From the NCBI GenBank assembly GCA_009773205.1, contig WPAE01000010.1, positions 1 through 64,000 on the forward strand: a DNA stretch of 64,000 nt, in the 5' to 3' direction. Below are positions 1 through 8,697 of this stretch, one piece after another. This DNA comes from Ignavibacteria bacterium. GTDB lineage: Bacteria > Bacteroidota > Ignavibacteria > Ignavibacteriales > Melioribacteraceae. Made by a program: the position numbers and the translations under genes. Under the pieces are notes generated by a model. That model made no database searches. It was not told the DNA's origin and saw only the letters and a program-made list of their open reading frames with translations. Numbering within the stretch: position 1 is the first letter of the stretch; the number at the start of each line of letters is the position of its first letter.

Positions 1-1
1 G

Positions 2-55
2 CTAAGAGAAGCATTAAAAACAGAACTTAAACTAAAACAAAAGTTGGTTGCTTAA
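2..55 (+). CDS. C-terminal end of an unidentified gene, cut by the window edge
   Basis: An open frame enters from the left edge and ends at a TAA, giving a 17-residue lysine- and leucine-rich tail (LREALKTELKLKQKLVA). It is too short to identify. A hairpin terminator lies about 100 bases downstream, which supports a gene ending here. It converges on the aldehyde oxidoreductase gene. Confidence 0.4.
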   Translation, partial: LREALKTELKLKQKLVA

Positions 56-157
56 AATATGAGAGTCTCTTTAATTTCAACTAAGTTTGACTTTTTACCG
101 TTATTGAGAATAGCCATTCATATATTAAGGTATTTTCAAAGGAAAGATTTAAAAACA

Positions 158-183
158 AAAGCCTCTACAATTGCAGAGGCTTT
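158..183. terminator. Bidirectional hairpin terminator
   Basis: Nine-base arms AAAGCCTCT and AGAGGCTTT enclose an 8-base loop, with A-rich and T-rich flanks. It sits between the gene leaving the left edge and the convergent aldehyde oxidoreductase gene, so it can serve both strands. Confidence 0.8.
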
Positions 184-228
184 CAAATTTTGTTGCTCTT
201 CTCATTCTGTAGATAAAAAGAGAGGCTT

Positions 229-2406
229 CTATTTCAATCTCCACTCACCTTTGTCGTAAGCGGTGCGTAAATCAACTAACTCAGGTAAATCCATTCCTAT
301 TTCTGTTAAGAATTCGAGTTTTGGAACGCCGTTTTCATCCCAGCCGCGTCTTTTGTAAACAGCGTCTTTTAATTGTTCGTATCGGGTTTCTCTGTACTGT
401 CTTAAAACTTTCATCTTTTCTTCAGTTGATTTTCCTTCCGGATCAACGCCGATAATTTCTTTCAACTGTTTATCGTAACGTTCTTGGCGAGATTCATACT
501 CTTCTTTAGTAACAGGACCAGCAGCGCGGAAAGGCTGAGCGTCCCACTTTCTTGTTCCAAAACCACGGCGCAGGTTGAACATTCTTTGGTAATTATAAAC
601 TCTTTCGGAATCGCGGATGAGTTGATACTTATCAAATTCTCTTCCTGTAACAGCTTTATAAATTGTAACGTAGTTATCAACGTGCTCAGGTACTTTAGCG
701 GGCTCGGAAGTTTGTGCGTTATCTTCCGGCTCAACATCGTTCCAAGGAAGTTTACACAACCCAACTAAACCAAACCACGTTCTAAACATAGGGAAGTAGT
801 GAAGCGCTTCGGCTTTGTTTTCGAAAGTTGGAATTTGATTGTTAACCATATCCATAAATATCAGCCATGCTTCATCGTGCTGCGGGCCTTTATTTGTAAG
901 CGCAAAACCGCCTTGCTGAGCGAGCGATTCTTTAGAAACATACTCGGAATATTCAAGACCTTTGTTTTCCATTGCAATATCGGTGATAAATTGTGGATCG
1001 CCCCAGCCGTTTGCTATGAACATTTCTTTCATTTTACGAACGCCCATCCCGGCAATTTTTCCAAATCTTTCGCCGCGTGCAAGTTGATGTAATAGTTCCA
1101 TCGCGTTATCGGCATTGCCAAAGTTCAGTTTTAATCCAAAGGTTCTTTCTTCATTCAAAATTCCATTCTCGTAGCATTCCATTATAAACGCGAGAAGTGT
1201 TGCCCACGTAATTGTACATATTCCGTAAGTATCGCAGTAAAAATTTGCTTCAACAATATAATCTGGATTAAATATTCCGCAATTGGAGCCAAGTCCGCCG
1301 GCGTTTTCATATTCAGGTCCATCAACAATTACGCATTGTCCTTTGTATGGACCAGTACGTAAAACATAATTATTAATGCCTTTAGCACAGCTCATCGTGC
1401 AGCCAAGCCAGCAGCCATCCGGTGTCCCTTGCGCAAACATTGCTTTCCAAACTTCGGAGTGAATTTTGTCTGCTTCTTTATGGCTTCCATATTTATAGTT
1501 ATGAGTTGGAAGCAAATCATAGTCGTTCATAATTTCAACTAAGTGCGCTGTTCCCTTAGTTCTCATTTCGCATTGCTTGTCATCTAACTCTCTAATTTCT
1601 TTATTGAAGCGCTGTCCGCGCTCAATAATTGCTTTCATGTCCACAACCTTGTTTATATCGGGTTCAACTTTAGGAACGAGCGCAACAAGAGCTTTAATTT
1701 TTTTATCACGGAAGACTGTTCCCGTTCCGCCGCGTCCAGCTTGTTTCAAACGTACTCGCTTTTTCTTTTTATCATAAAAACTAAAATTTAGCATGCCGAT
1801 TAACGAATAATCAGCCGCGGTCCCAGAAGAGACTACTGCAATTTTCATTTTGTCAGATTCGTTAGGGCAGTACATTTCGGTTAACATTTCGGATAGTTCG
1901 TGGCTGTCAATCGGATCGGCAGGAGCTTCTTCTATTCTAATAGTTCCGCCGTCTCTTCCATCTATAATTATTATAACATCTTTTTCTGCTTTGCCTTGAA
2001 GTTCGATTGCATCGAAGCCGCAAATTTTTAAGAAAGGACCAAACCAGCCGCCAACGTTGCTATCCATTGCAGAGTCTGTTTGCGGAGAGATTGTTACAAC
2101 TAAAGATTTTCCTGTTCCGGAGTATTGAGTAATGCCGCAAATTGGTCCGCCTGAAATAATAACTTCATTTTCAGGATCGTTCCATTTTGTATCCGGTTTA
2201 GTTGCGTCCCATAAAAATTTTAATCCGTAGCCTTTTCCGCCAATAAACTTTTCTTTTACAATTTGAGGAATATCTCGGATGGTTACTTCATTGCTCCCAA
2301 CATTAATATGTAGCGATTTATCAGTATAACCCCTTAAAAGAGGAGCGATATCATAATTGAGTTCTTTTAGAACCTTGCGGGCTTCAAGTACTTCTATAAC
2401 GTTCAT
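229..2406 (-). CDS. aor: Aldehyde:ferredoxin oxidoreductase, tungsten-pterin family
   Basis: This family oxidises aldehydes to carboxylates using a tungsten bis-pterin cofactor and one 4Fe-4S cluster, passing electrons to ferredoxin in the cytoplasm. The 725-residue protein has the N-terminal AOR domain (GGKGYG near 57, GRGGTG near 224) and the cluster motif C332-x3-C336-x3-C340 with a fourth cysteine at C551 in GLCKLPWND. DTYGIC near 392 looks like a pterin-binding DxxGx motif. It is longer than the roughly 600 residues usual for archaeal AOR, with extra charged sequence at the C-terminus. It diverges from an Rrf2-regulator, tungstate-transporter and pterin-cofactor operon, which supports tungsten rather than molybdenum. 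The aldehyde substrate cannot be told from sequence. Confidence 0.9.
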   Translation of the reverse strand: MNVIEVLEARKVLKELNYDIAPLLRGYTDKSLHINVGSNEVTIRDIPQIVKEKFIGGKGYGLKFLWDATKPDTKWNDPENEVIISGGPICGITQYSGTGKSLVVTISPQTDSAMDSNVGGWFGPFLKICGFDAIELQGKAEKDVIIIIDGRDGGTIRIEEAPADPIDSHELSEMLTEMYCPNESDKMKIAVVSSGTAADYSLIGMLNFSFYDKKKKRVRLKQAGRGGTGTVFRDKKIKALVALVPKVEPDINKVVDMKAIIERGQRFNKEIRELDDKQCEMRTKGTAHLVEIMNDYDLLPTHNYKYGSHKEADKIHSEVWKAMFAQGTPDGCWLGCTMSCAKGINNYVLRTGPYKGQCVIVDGPEYENAGGLGSNCGIFNPDYIVEANFYCDTYGICTITWATLLAFIMECYENGILNEERTFGLKLNFGNADNAMELLHQLARGERFGKIAGMGVRKMKEMFIANGWGDPQFITDIAMENKGLEYSEYVSKESLAQQGGFALTNKGPQHDEAWLIFMDMVNNQIPTFENKAEALHYFPMFRTWFGLVGLCKLPWNDVEPEDNAQTSEPAKVPEHVDNYVTIYKAVTGREFDKYQLIRDSERVYNYQRMFNLRRGFGTRKWDAQPFRAAGPVTKEEYESRQERYDKQLKEIIGVDPEGKSTEEKMKVLRQYRETRYEQLKDAVYKRRGWDENGVPKLEFLTEIGMDLPELVDLRTAYDKGEWRLK

Positions 2407-2538
2407 ACAAAATCTCCGTGCTTTATAGTTTTTACAATTTTAAACAAAAAGTTATGCGAAAATATAGCAATCAATAAAATCAAACCAAAAGGTGCTTTTT
2501 ATTCAAAGCAAAAAAAGGATTGCGTGGAAAGAAGTTAA

Positions 2539-2559
2539 TTGTTACACTTACTGTAACAA
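2539..2559. promoter_or_regulatory. Perfect palindrome, probable operator of the Rrf2-type regulator
   Basis: The arms TTGTTACA and TGTAACAA are exact reverse complements separated by the 5 bases CTTAC. The site ends 11 bases before the ATG of the regulator gene and lies in the divergent gap shared with the aldehyde oxidoreductase gene. Autoregulation and control of the tungsten genes is an inference from position and symmetry. Confidence 0.6.
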
Positions 2560-2570
2560 AAAAGAGTTTT

Positions 2571-2999
2571 ATGTCATCTTCTGTAAAGCTTTCAACTGCG
2601 GTTAAGGCGCTTTGTCTTTTAGCTAAGGTTTTTCCAGATCCCCAAAACAGCAATGAGATTGCCAAGGCAATTGGTGTTAATGCTTCCAAGCTTAGGCAGA
2701 TAATGTCTTCGCTTCTTAAAGCCGAAATAGTAGGAAGCAGTAAAGGTGCATGCGGAGGTTTTTATCTGCGGCAGGATTTTACCGAACTAAGTTTGTTCGA
2801 AATTTACTCTGCTCTTGAAGACAGAAAGATTATGGATTTTGATGTTGCTGACGCAAGCAAAGCAAAAGACTCTGAAATGAACGGCTACAACAATTATTTT
2901 TACAATTTCTACGCTAAGATTCAAAAGCAGATTGAGGAAGAAATGAAGAGCACTAAACTGAAAAATATAAGGAGCATATATGAAGAAACTCTTAAATAA
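2571..2999 (+). CDS. Rrf2-family winged-helix transcription regulator
   Basis: The 142-residue protein has the Rrf2 layout: LSTAVKALCLLA, a helix-turn-helix around EIAKAIGVNASKLRQIMSSL, then the wing with GACGGFYL. The cysteine triad that binds an Fe-S cluster in IscR or NsrR is absent; the only cysteines are one near the N-terminus and the one in GACGG, so a cluster is unlikely. I chose the ATG at 2571 over an in-frame TTG at 2520 because the longer form would run through the operator palindrome. Its 3' end overlaps wtpA by 20 bases, so it is the first gene of the tungstate operon. The effector may be tungstate, molybdate or a redox signal. Confidence 0.8.
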   Translation: MSSSVKLSTAVKALCLLAKVFPDPQNSNEIAKAIGVNASKLRQIMSSLLKAEIVGSSKGACGGFYLRQDFTELSLFEIYSALEDRKIMDFDVADASKAKDSEMNGYNNYFYNFYAKIQKQIEEEMKSTKLKNIRSIYEETLK

Positions 3000-3936
3000 C
3001 ATAACATTTTTTGCTTTGGTTTTTGGAATGATATGCAGCATAGGTGCCCAGAACAATAATCAGTTAATAATTTTTCATGCAGGAAGCTTAACTGTTCCTT
3101 TTCAAAAAATTATTGATGGCTTTAAGAAAGATAACCCGGGTGTTGAAGTATTAAAAGAAATTGCAGGAAGCCGCGAGTGTGCAAGAAAAATATCCGAGCT
3201 TAAAAAACCGTGTGATGTTTTTGCTTCGGCAGATTATGTTGTAATTGATCAACTACTAATTCCAGAGTTTGCGAGCTGGAACCTGAGGTTTGCTTCTAAC
3301 GAGATGGCAATTGTTTACACTGCAAAATCTAGGAGAGCAAAAGAAATAAGCCAAAACAACTGGCATAAAATTCTTCTTGATGACAAAATTAATTTTGGAA
3401 GATCTGACCCAAACTCGGACCCGTGCGGTTATAGAACTGTGTTAACAATGAAGCTGGCAGAATCTTTTTACAAACAAAAAGGATTATCAGATAAAGTACT
3501 GAGCAAAGATAATGAGTACATTAGGCCAAAGGAGGTTGATTTACTTGCATTGCTTGAAGCGGGTGAAGTTGATTACATTTTTCTTTACCGTTCAGTTGCA
3601 GAGCAGCATGGACTGAAATATTTAATTCTTCCTGATGAGATAAATCTAAAAAAGGCGGAGCTGGAAGACCACTACAAACAAGTAAGCGTTGAGTTGAGCG
3701 GAAAAAAACCGGGCGAGCAAATTACACAAGCAGGAGGCTCGATGGTTTATGGCGTTACAATTCCAAAGAATTCTCCAAACCATAAACTTGCAATTAAGTT
3801 CGTACTCTACTTGATGGATAACGAAAAAGGTTTGAAAGTAATGAGAGAAATGGGACAGCCAACTGTTGTTCCATCTTTATGCGAACATTATGATAAACTG
3901 CCTAAAGAGTTAAAAAAATTTGCCAAGAAAAAATAA
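2980..3936 (+). CDS. wtpA: Tungstate/molybdate ABC transporter substrate-binding protein
   Basis: This is the extracytoplasmic binding protein for tungstate or molybdate. It opens with a signal peptide (KKLLNNITFFALVFGMICS) followed by the family start IIFHAGSLTVPF. EIAGSRECARKI, VFASADY and NFGRSDPNSDPCGYRT are the oxyanion-binding segments typical of WtpA/ModA. Length (318 residues) is normal for WtpA. The start is supported by AAGGAG 7-8 bases upstream, inside the end of the regulator gene. WtpA usually has very high tungstate affinity, which suits the neighbouring aldehyde oxidoreductase gene. No lipobox is obvious. Confidence 0.9.
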   Translation: MKKLLNNITFFALVFGMICSIGAQNNNQLIIFHAGSLTVPFQKIIDGFKKDNPGVEVLKEIAGSRECARKISELKKPCDVFASADYVVIDQLLIPEFASWNLRFASNEMAIVYTAKSRRAKEISQNNWHKILLDDKINFGRSDPNSDPCGYRTVLTMKLAESFYKQKGLSDKVLSKDNEYIRPKEVDLLALLEAGEVDYIFLYRSVAEQHGLKYLILPDEINLKKAELEDHYKQVSVELSGKKPGEQITQAGGSMVYGVTIPKNSPNHKLAIKFVLYLMDNEKGLKVMREMGQPTVVPSLCEHYDKLPKELKKFAKKK

Positions 3937-4000
3937 TCCACACCGAAATATTCTATTACAAAATACAAAAGCGGATTAGAAGCGAATTGTAAAAAATATA

Positions 4001-4783
4001 ATGTATAAATTAAATAACATAACACCGCTTAATTTGTTGTTCACATTTCTTGGCGGCGCGCTGTTGCTCTTTATTGTTGCTCCAATTGCCGGAATGTATT
4101 TAAACACTTCGGGCAGCGAGCTAACAGAAGCAATAAAAGCAAAAGATGTAAGAGAAAGCATTTGGCTGAGTCTTTGGACATCTATGGCGGGAACACTGCT
4201 ATTTTCATTTCTGGCTATTCCGCTTGCTTTCATTCTTGCACGCAAAGATTTCCCCTTGAAAAATATAGTAAACGGAATAATAGATATCCCAATAATTATT
4301 CCTCACTCGGCTGCGGGCATTGCAATACTTGGCGTTGTTACAAGAGAAAGCTGGCTTGGTAAATTTGCAGATTTATTTGGAATTCAATTTGTTGGGAACC
4401 CAGCGGGAATAATAATGGCAATGGCCTTTGTGAGCATTCCATTTTTAATCAACGCAGCGCGCGATGGCTTTGCCGCCGTTCCAGAACGTTTAGAAAAAGT
4501 TGCTCTCACACTTGGCGCTTCACCGGCAAGAGTCTTTTTTACAATTTCACTTCCCTTGGCTTGGCGCTCAATTTTAAGCGGTTTGATTTTAATGTGGGGA
4601 CGTGGTATGAGCGAGTTTGGTGCAGTTATTATTGTTGCATACAATCCTCAAACGGCGCCTATTTTAATTTTTGAACGATTCACTTCTTTCGGATTAAAAT
4701 ATTCTGTGCCAGCAGCCGTAATATTTGTAAGTGTGTGCTTGTTGATGTTTGTTTTTCTTAGAGTAACTAAAAAGAAAGTTTAA
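4001..4783 (+). CDS. wtpB: Tungstate/molybdate ABC transporter permease
   Basis: The 260-residue membrane protein has about six hydrophobic segments and the EAA loop that docks the ATPase (EKVALTLGASPARVFFTISLP, near residues 165-185). It matches the ModB/WtpB type of permease and sits between wtpA and wtpC. Its stop overlaps the wtpC start (TAATG), showing translational coupling. Whether the substrate is tungstate or molybdate is inferred from wtpA and the aldehyde oxidoreductase gene. Confidence 0.9.
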   Translation: MYKLNNITPLNLLFTFLGGALLLFIVAPIAGMYLNTSGSELTEAIKAKDVRESIWLSLWTSMAGTLLFSFLAIPLAFILARKDFPLKNIVNGIIDIPIIIPHSAAGIAILGVVTRESWLGKFADLFGIQFVGNPAGIIMAMAFVSIPFLINAARDGFAAVPERLEKVALTLGASPARVFFTISLPLAWRSILSGLILMWGRGMSEFGAVIIVAYNPQTAPILIFERFTSFGLKYSVPAAVIFVSVCLLMFVFLRVTKKKV

Positions 4784-5829
4784 TGCTGAAAGTTGAGAAT
4801 ATATCGCTTAGAGCGGGAACGTTTGAACTAAGTAATATCAGTTTTGAAGTTAGTAAGGGAGATTACTTTGTAATTCTTGGTGTTAGCGGTGTTGGCAAAA
4901 GCCTGCTGCTGGAATCAATTGCTGGACTGCTAAATACAACGGCAGGTAAAATCTATTTGCGGGGAAAAGAAATATCCGAAGGAAAAATCCAGAAAAGAAA
5001 AATTAGTATTGTTTATCAAGACTCAGATTTGTTTCCCCACTTAACTGTATTCGAGAACATTGCTTATCCATTAAAAAGCAAGAAGGAAAGAGGAATAAAA
5101 GAAAAAGTTCTGAAAGCAGCCGAACAGGTTGGAATTGAAGACAAACTAAATAGAAAGCCTGAGACACTTTCCGGAGGAGAATATCAGCGTGTTTCTCTTG
5201 CAAGAAGTTTAGCAGCCGGAAACGATATTTTTCTTTTAGATGAACCACTTGCATCGCTTGATTCCAAATCCAAAAGTGAACTTAGACAGTTACTAAGAAA
5301 GTTGAACCGCGAAGGAATTACAATTATTCACGTTACGCATGATTATGAAGAAGCAATATCACTCGCTAACAAAATTGGCGTTATGGAAAAAGGCGCGCTG
5401 GTTCATATTGCATCACCAGAAGAAGTCTTTCATCATCCAAAATCCGAATTTGTTGCTCACTTTATCGGTACAAAAAATTTCTTCAAAGGAAATTTAAAAT
5501 CTCTGTCTCAAAGTGATCTAAAAGAATTTACTACAAAGAACTTAAAAATATATTGTTTAACAAATGCGGCAGATGGAGAATCTTATTTAACTATTTTGCC
5601 TGAAGAGATCAGTTTATCAAACGAAATAGAAAAAGGAAGCAGTAGAAATCATTTTAATGGCAAGATAATTGATATCGCTCCGGCAAAATTAGGATTTGAA
5701 ATTTTCGTCGATGCTGGAGTAGAATTAATTGCAATAGTTTCAGGTGATTCTAAAAAGGATTTACAATTAGATATTGGAAAAAAGGTTTGGGTTAATTTCA
5801 AAGCAGCATCTTGTAAAGTTTATAAATAA
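4783..5829 (+). CDS. wtpC: Tungstate/molybdate ABC transporter ATPase
   Basis: All ABC motifs are present: Walker A GVSGVGKS (near 34), Q-loop in VYQDSDLF, signature LSGGEYQR, Walker B FLLDEP and switch histidine in HVTHD. The last 110 residues form a TOBE-like oxyanion-sensing region, as in ModC/WtpC, which may give trans-inhibition by tungstate. The start overlaps the wtpB stop by one base. It is followed after 17 bases by a P5C-dehydrogenase-like gene. Confidence 0.9.
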   Translation: MLKVENISLRAGTFELSNISFEVSKGDYFVILGVSGVGKSLLLESIAGLLNTTAGKIYLRGKEISEGKIQKRKISIVYQDSDLFPHLTVFENIAYPLKSKKERGIKEKVLKAAEQVGIEDKLNRKPETLSGGEYQRVSLARSLAAGNDIFLLDEPLASLDSKSKSELRQLLRKLNREGITIIHVTHDYEEAISLANKIGVMEKGALVHIASPEEVFHHPKSEFVAHFIGTKNFFKGNLKSLSQSDLKEFTTKNLKIYCLTNAADGESYLTILPEEISLSNEIEKGSSRNHFNGKIIDIAPAKLGFEIFVDAGVELIAIVSGDSKKDLQLDIGKKVWVNFKAASCKVYK

Positions 5830-5846
5830 AATATAATGGAGTGTAA

Positions 5847-7472
5847 ATGAACAATGCTATTTGCGGTATGATGGATCCGCACAACGAACCGGTATTTGGA
5901 TATCTTCCTAACAGTCCGGAACGAATTAATTTATTGAACGAGTTAAAAAGACAATCAAATGTTGAGATTGAAATACCGCTGATAATTGCAGGTAAAGAAG
6001 TACGAACCGGAAATGTTGGTAAAGTGGTTATGCCACACAATCATGGGCACGTTTTGGCTACGTACTATAAAGCCGGAGAAAAAGAAGTGGCAATGGCAAT
6101 TGAAGCAGCAATGAGCGTGAAAGAAGAATGGATGACAATGTCTTGGGTGGAACGCTCTGCAATTTTTTTCAAGATAGCAGATTTGCTGGCGAAAAAATAC
6201 CGCTACACAATTAATGCCGCCACTATGCTTGGGCAAAGCAAAAATGCATATCAAGCAGAAATAGATGCAGTGTGTGAATCAATAGATTTCTTGCGTTACA
6301 ATACATTCTTTGCTTCTCAAATTTATAACCAACAGCCAAAATCTGATTCTGCAGCTATGAACAGATTAGAGTACCGTCCTCTTGAAGGATTTGTATTTGC
6401 AATCTCACCATTCAATTTTACGGCTATTGGAACCAATTTATGCACCGCGCCGGCTTTAATGGGAAATACTGTTGTATGGAAACCAGCTACAACATCTCTC
6501 CTTTCTAATTATTATTTGATGAAAATTTATGAGGAAGCCGGATTGCCGGGCGGAGTAATAAATTTTATTCCTGGTGCCGGCTCTACTATTGGGAATGTTG
6601 TGTTAGGTAATAAACATTTAGCCGGAATTCACTTTACTGGAGGAACTTCAACATTTAATAGCTTATGGAAAAAAGTTGGCGAGAACTTAGATAATTACGT
6701 GTCCTATCCTAAACTGGTTGGTGAAACTGGCGGCAAAGACTTTGTAATGGTTCATCCATCGGCAGAACCATTAGAAGTTGCAACTGCACTTATTAGAGGG
6801 GCTTTCGAATATCAAGGACAAAAATGTTCTGCTGCTTCTCGTGCGTATTTACCAAAATCACTATGGACAAAGATTAAAGAACATCTTGCAAGAATGTTAG
6901 GGGAGATAAAAGTTGGTGATGTTAATGATCTAGGCAACTTTGTTAATGCTGTTATAGATGAAAGCTCTTTCAATTTTATAATGAGTTATATAGAAAAAGC
7001 TAAGAACACAAAAGATGCAGAAATAATTTTTGGCGGAAAGGGAGATAAAACCAAGGGATACTTTATCGAGCCGACAATAATTCAAGCATTCGATCCATAC
7101 TTTATTACAATGGAAGAAGAGATATTTGGACCGGTTTTGACCATTTACGTTTACGAAGACGACAAGTTTGAAGAGACTTTAAAAATTGTAGATCAAACAT
7201 CTCCCTATGCATTAACGGGTGCAATTTTTGCAAAAGATAGAAGAGTTCTTTCTCACATGTGTAGAGCGTTAAGATATTCTGCCGGTAATTTCTATTACAA
7301 CGATAAGCCAACAGGCGCTGTTGTAGGACTTCAGCCATTCGGCGGTGCTCGTAAATCGGGCACAAATGATAAAGCTGGCGGGTACATGAATCTGACTAGA
7401 TGGACAAGTCCGAGAACAATTAAAGAAACATTCTTGCCTGCAATTGATTACAAATACGCTTACATGTATTGA
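5847..7472 (+). CDS. pruA: 1-pyrroline-5-carboxylate dehydrogenase-like aldehyde dehydrogenase, copy 1
   Basis: P5C dehydrogenase oxidises glutamate-5-semialdehyde to glutamate with NAD. The 541-residue protein follows the eukaryote-like ALDH4A1 subfamily: SPFNFTAIGTN near 187, VGETGGKDF with the general base E293, catalytic C327 in GQKCSA, EEIFGPVL and QPFGGARKSGTNDKAGG near the C-terminus. It follows wtpC by 17 bases with a GGAG-type ribosome site, so it is read with the tungsten genes rather than with the proline genes, where a paralogue lies at 12188-13825. The family assignment is firm. A proline role for this copy is uncertain, since its operon suggests it may deal with another aldehyde linked to AOR. 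Confidence 0.85.
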   Translation: MNNAICGMMDPHNEPVFGYLPNSPERINLLNELKRQSNVEIEIPLIIAGKEVRTGNVGKVVMPHNHGHVLATYYKAGEKEVAMAIEAAMSVKEEWMTMSWVERSAIFFKIADLLAKKYRYTINAATMLGQSKNAYQAEIDAVCESIDFLRYNTFFASQIYNQQPKSDSAAMNRLEYRPLEGFVFAISPFNFTAIGTNLCTAPALMGNTVVWKPATTSLLSNYYLMKIYEEAGLPGGVINFIPGAGSTIGNVVLGNKHLAGIHFTGGTSTFNSLWKKVGENLDNYVSYPKLVGETGGKDFVMVHPSAEPLEVATALIRGAFEYQGQKCSAASRAYLPKSLWTKIKEHLARMLGEIKVGDVNDLGNFVNAVIDESSFNFIMSYIEKAKNTKDAEIIFGGKGDKTKGYFIEPTIIQAFDPYFITMEEEIFGPVLTIYVYEDDKFEETLKIVDQTSPYALTGAIFAKDRRVLSHMCRALRYSAGNFYYNDKPTGAVVGLQPFGGARKSGTNDKAGGYMNLTRWTSPRTIKETFLPAIDYKYAYMY

Positions 7473-7515
7473 CGTGATAAAAATAAAGTGAGTTAAAGCA
7501 GTTTATAGATCCTAA

Positions 7516-7668
7516 ACTAATTCCGATCTAAAGAATTGGAGGAAGATGTTCAACAACGTAAATTTTTCTTTAGAATGGCACAACATATTTGATGTACAAA
7601 CTTTAGTAACATAAAATAAATACACTTTAGGAAGATCTGTAACTGCAAGCGTTTCGTTTGAATTTTAG
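7516..7668 (+). pseudogene. Remnant of a TonB-dependent receptor C-terminus
   Basis: In one frame the DNA reads NVNFSLEWHNIFDVQTLVT, a stop (TAA at 7612), then NKYTLGRSVTASVSFEF and a stop. GRSVTASVSFEF is a typical last beta strand of TonB-dependent receptors ending in aromatic Phe, and the first piece resembles the preceding strand. No receptor body lies upstream, so this looks like a deletion scar. A ribosome-site-like GGAGGAAG before the ATG at 7546 appears fortuitous. Confidence 0.45.
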
Positions 7669-7676
7669 GAGGAAAA

Positions 7677-8687
7677 ATGAAATCAACATTTGTGCTATTA
7701 AGCTTACTGATGTCTTTACATCTTTTAGCTCAAAACAAAGGCGAAAACACTCCAAGCTTCTTTGATGATTCTGAACTAAAAGAATATTCCATTCAAAATA
7801 TTTTGGTTGAAGGCGAAGTTGAAAATCCCAGCTCGGTTGATTTACAACTGTTATACTTAAATAGCTTTCCAACTAAAATAGTTGTGTATGGAAAAGATAA
7901 AAACAAATTCACCGGTTCTTATTTTGTTAGCGGATACTCTTTGTTCGATATTATTAACCAGAAAAAAATAAAGAAAGCAAACGAAGCCGAATTCAAACCG
8001 GCAGTAGATTTGTATGTTGTTGTAGAAAGCGACAAAGGCGAGAAAGTAGTTTTTAGCTGGGGAGAATTATTCTACTCGAAAAATAATTACAGAGCCATCA
8101 TCGCAAAATCCGTACGTTCAATTAATCCTTCCAAAATGAAAATGAAATGGACTCTGCCGGAATCAACAATGTTGATTTGCGGAGATGATGCGTTTAATTT
8201 CCGCTCGATAAGCAATCCGACAAAAATTACTGTGAAATCTTTTGCAGGCAATTATTCGAAAGAAAGAGTAAAAGAAATTTACACGCCGGAATTTACTTTT
8301 GTAAACAATGATGTGAATGTTACGGCAAAAGACATTTCCGGGATCGAGAGAAGAAAATTCCGCGGACTTGGTTACGGACATGGAATGGGCTGGAAAGGTA
8401 CTGAAGAAGTGGAGGGATTTGTTTTCAAAGATGTCATCAACAAATACTTAACCATTGATGAAAAGCAGATTGCTTCAACAATACTTTGCATTTCGGCAAA
8501 AGATGGTTATCGTGTTACCTATAGTTTAAGTGAAATTGTAAACAGAAATGATATGAACGATTTTCTTTTGATTGAAAAGAACAGCTCGCTTGAAGAAGGT
8601 AAATATAATTTGGTTGCAACGCCCGATTTCTTTGTTGATCGGAACGTGCGTTCGGTAGAAAAAATTGAAATACTTAATGTGAAATAA
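7677..8687 (+). CDS. Exported protein in the molybdenum/tungsten cofactor operon, function unknown
   Basis: The 336-residue protein starts with a signal peptide (STFVLLSLLMSLHLLAQ). Two stretches, around residues 40-140 and 215-320, look like the sulfite-oxidase-type molybdopterin-binding fold (V-x-G-x-V-x-N-P start, then a GYSLFDII or GFVFKDVI segment), perhaps as a duplicated half-domain. I do not see a conserved cofactor-ligand cysteine that would make it an enzyme with confidence. It is preceded by AGGAGG and followed 10 bases later by moeA, so it belongs to the cofactor operon. It could be a periplasmic cofactor-binding or partner protein. Confidence 0.7.
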   Translation: MKSTFVLLSLLMSLHLLAQNKGENTPSFFDDSELKEYSIQNILVEGEVENPSSVDLQLLYLNSFPTKIVVYGKDKNKFTGSYFVSGYSLFDIINQKKIKKANEAEFKPAVDLYVVVESDKGEKVVFSWGELFYSKNNYRAIIAKSVRSINPSKMKMKWTLPESTMLICGDDAFNFRSISNPTKITVKSFAGNYSKERVKEIYTPEFTFVNNDVNVTAKDISGIERRKFRGLGYGHGMGWKGTEEVEGFVFKDVINKYLTIDEKQIASTILCISAKDGYRVTYSLSEIVNRNDMNDFLLIEKNSSLEEGKYNLVATPDFFVDRNVRSVEKIEILNVK

Positions 8688-8697
8688 AAGGCAGATA

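Noticed and set aside
7546..7614. A 22-codon peptide with a good GGAGG-type ribosome site
   Set aside because: The same frame resumes after its stop with a TonB-receptor ending, so it is better read as a receptor remnant.
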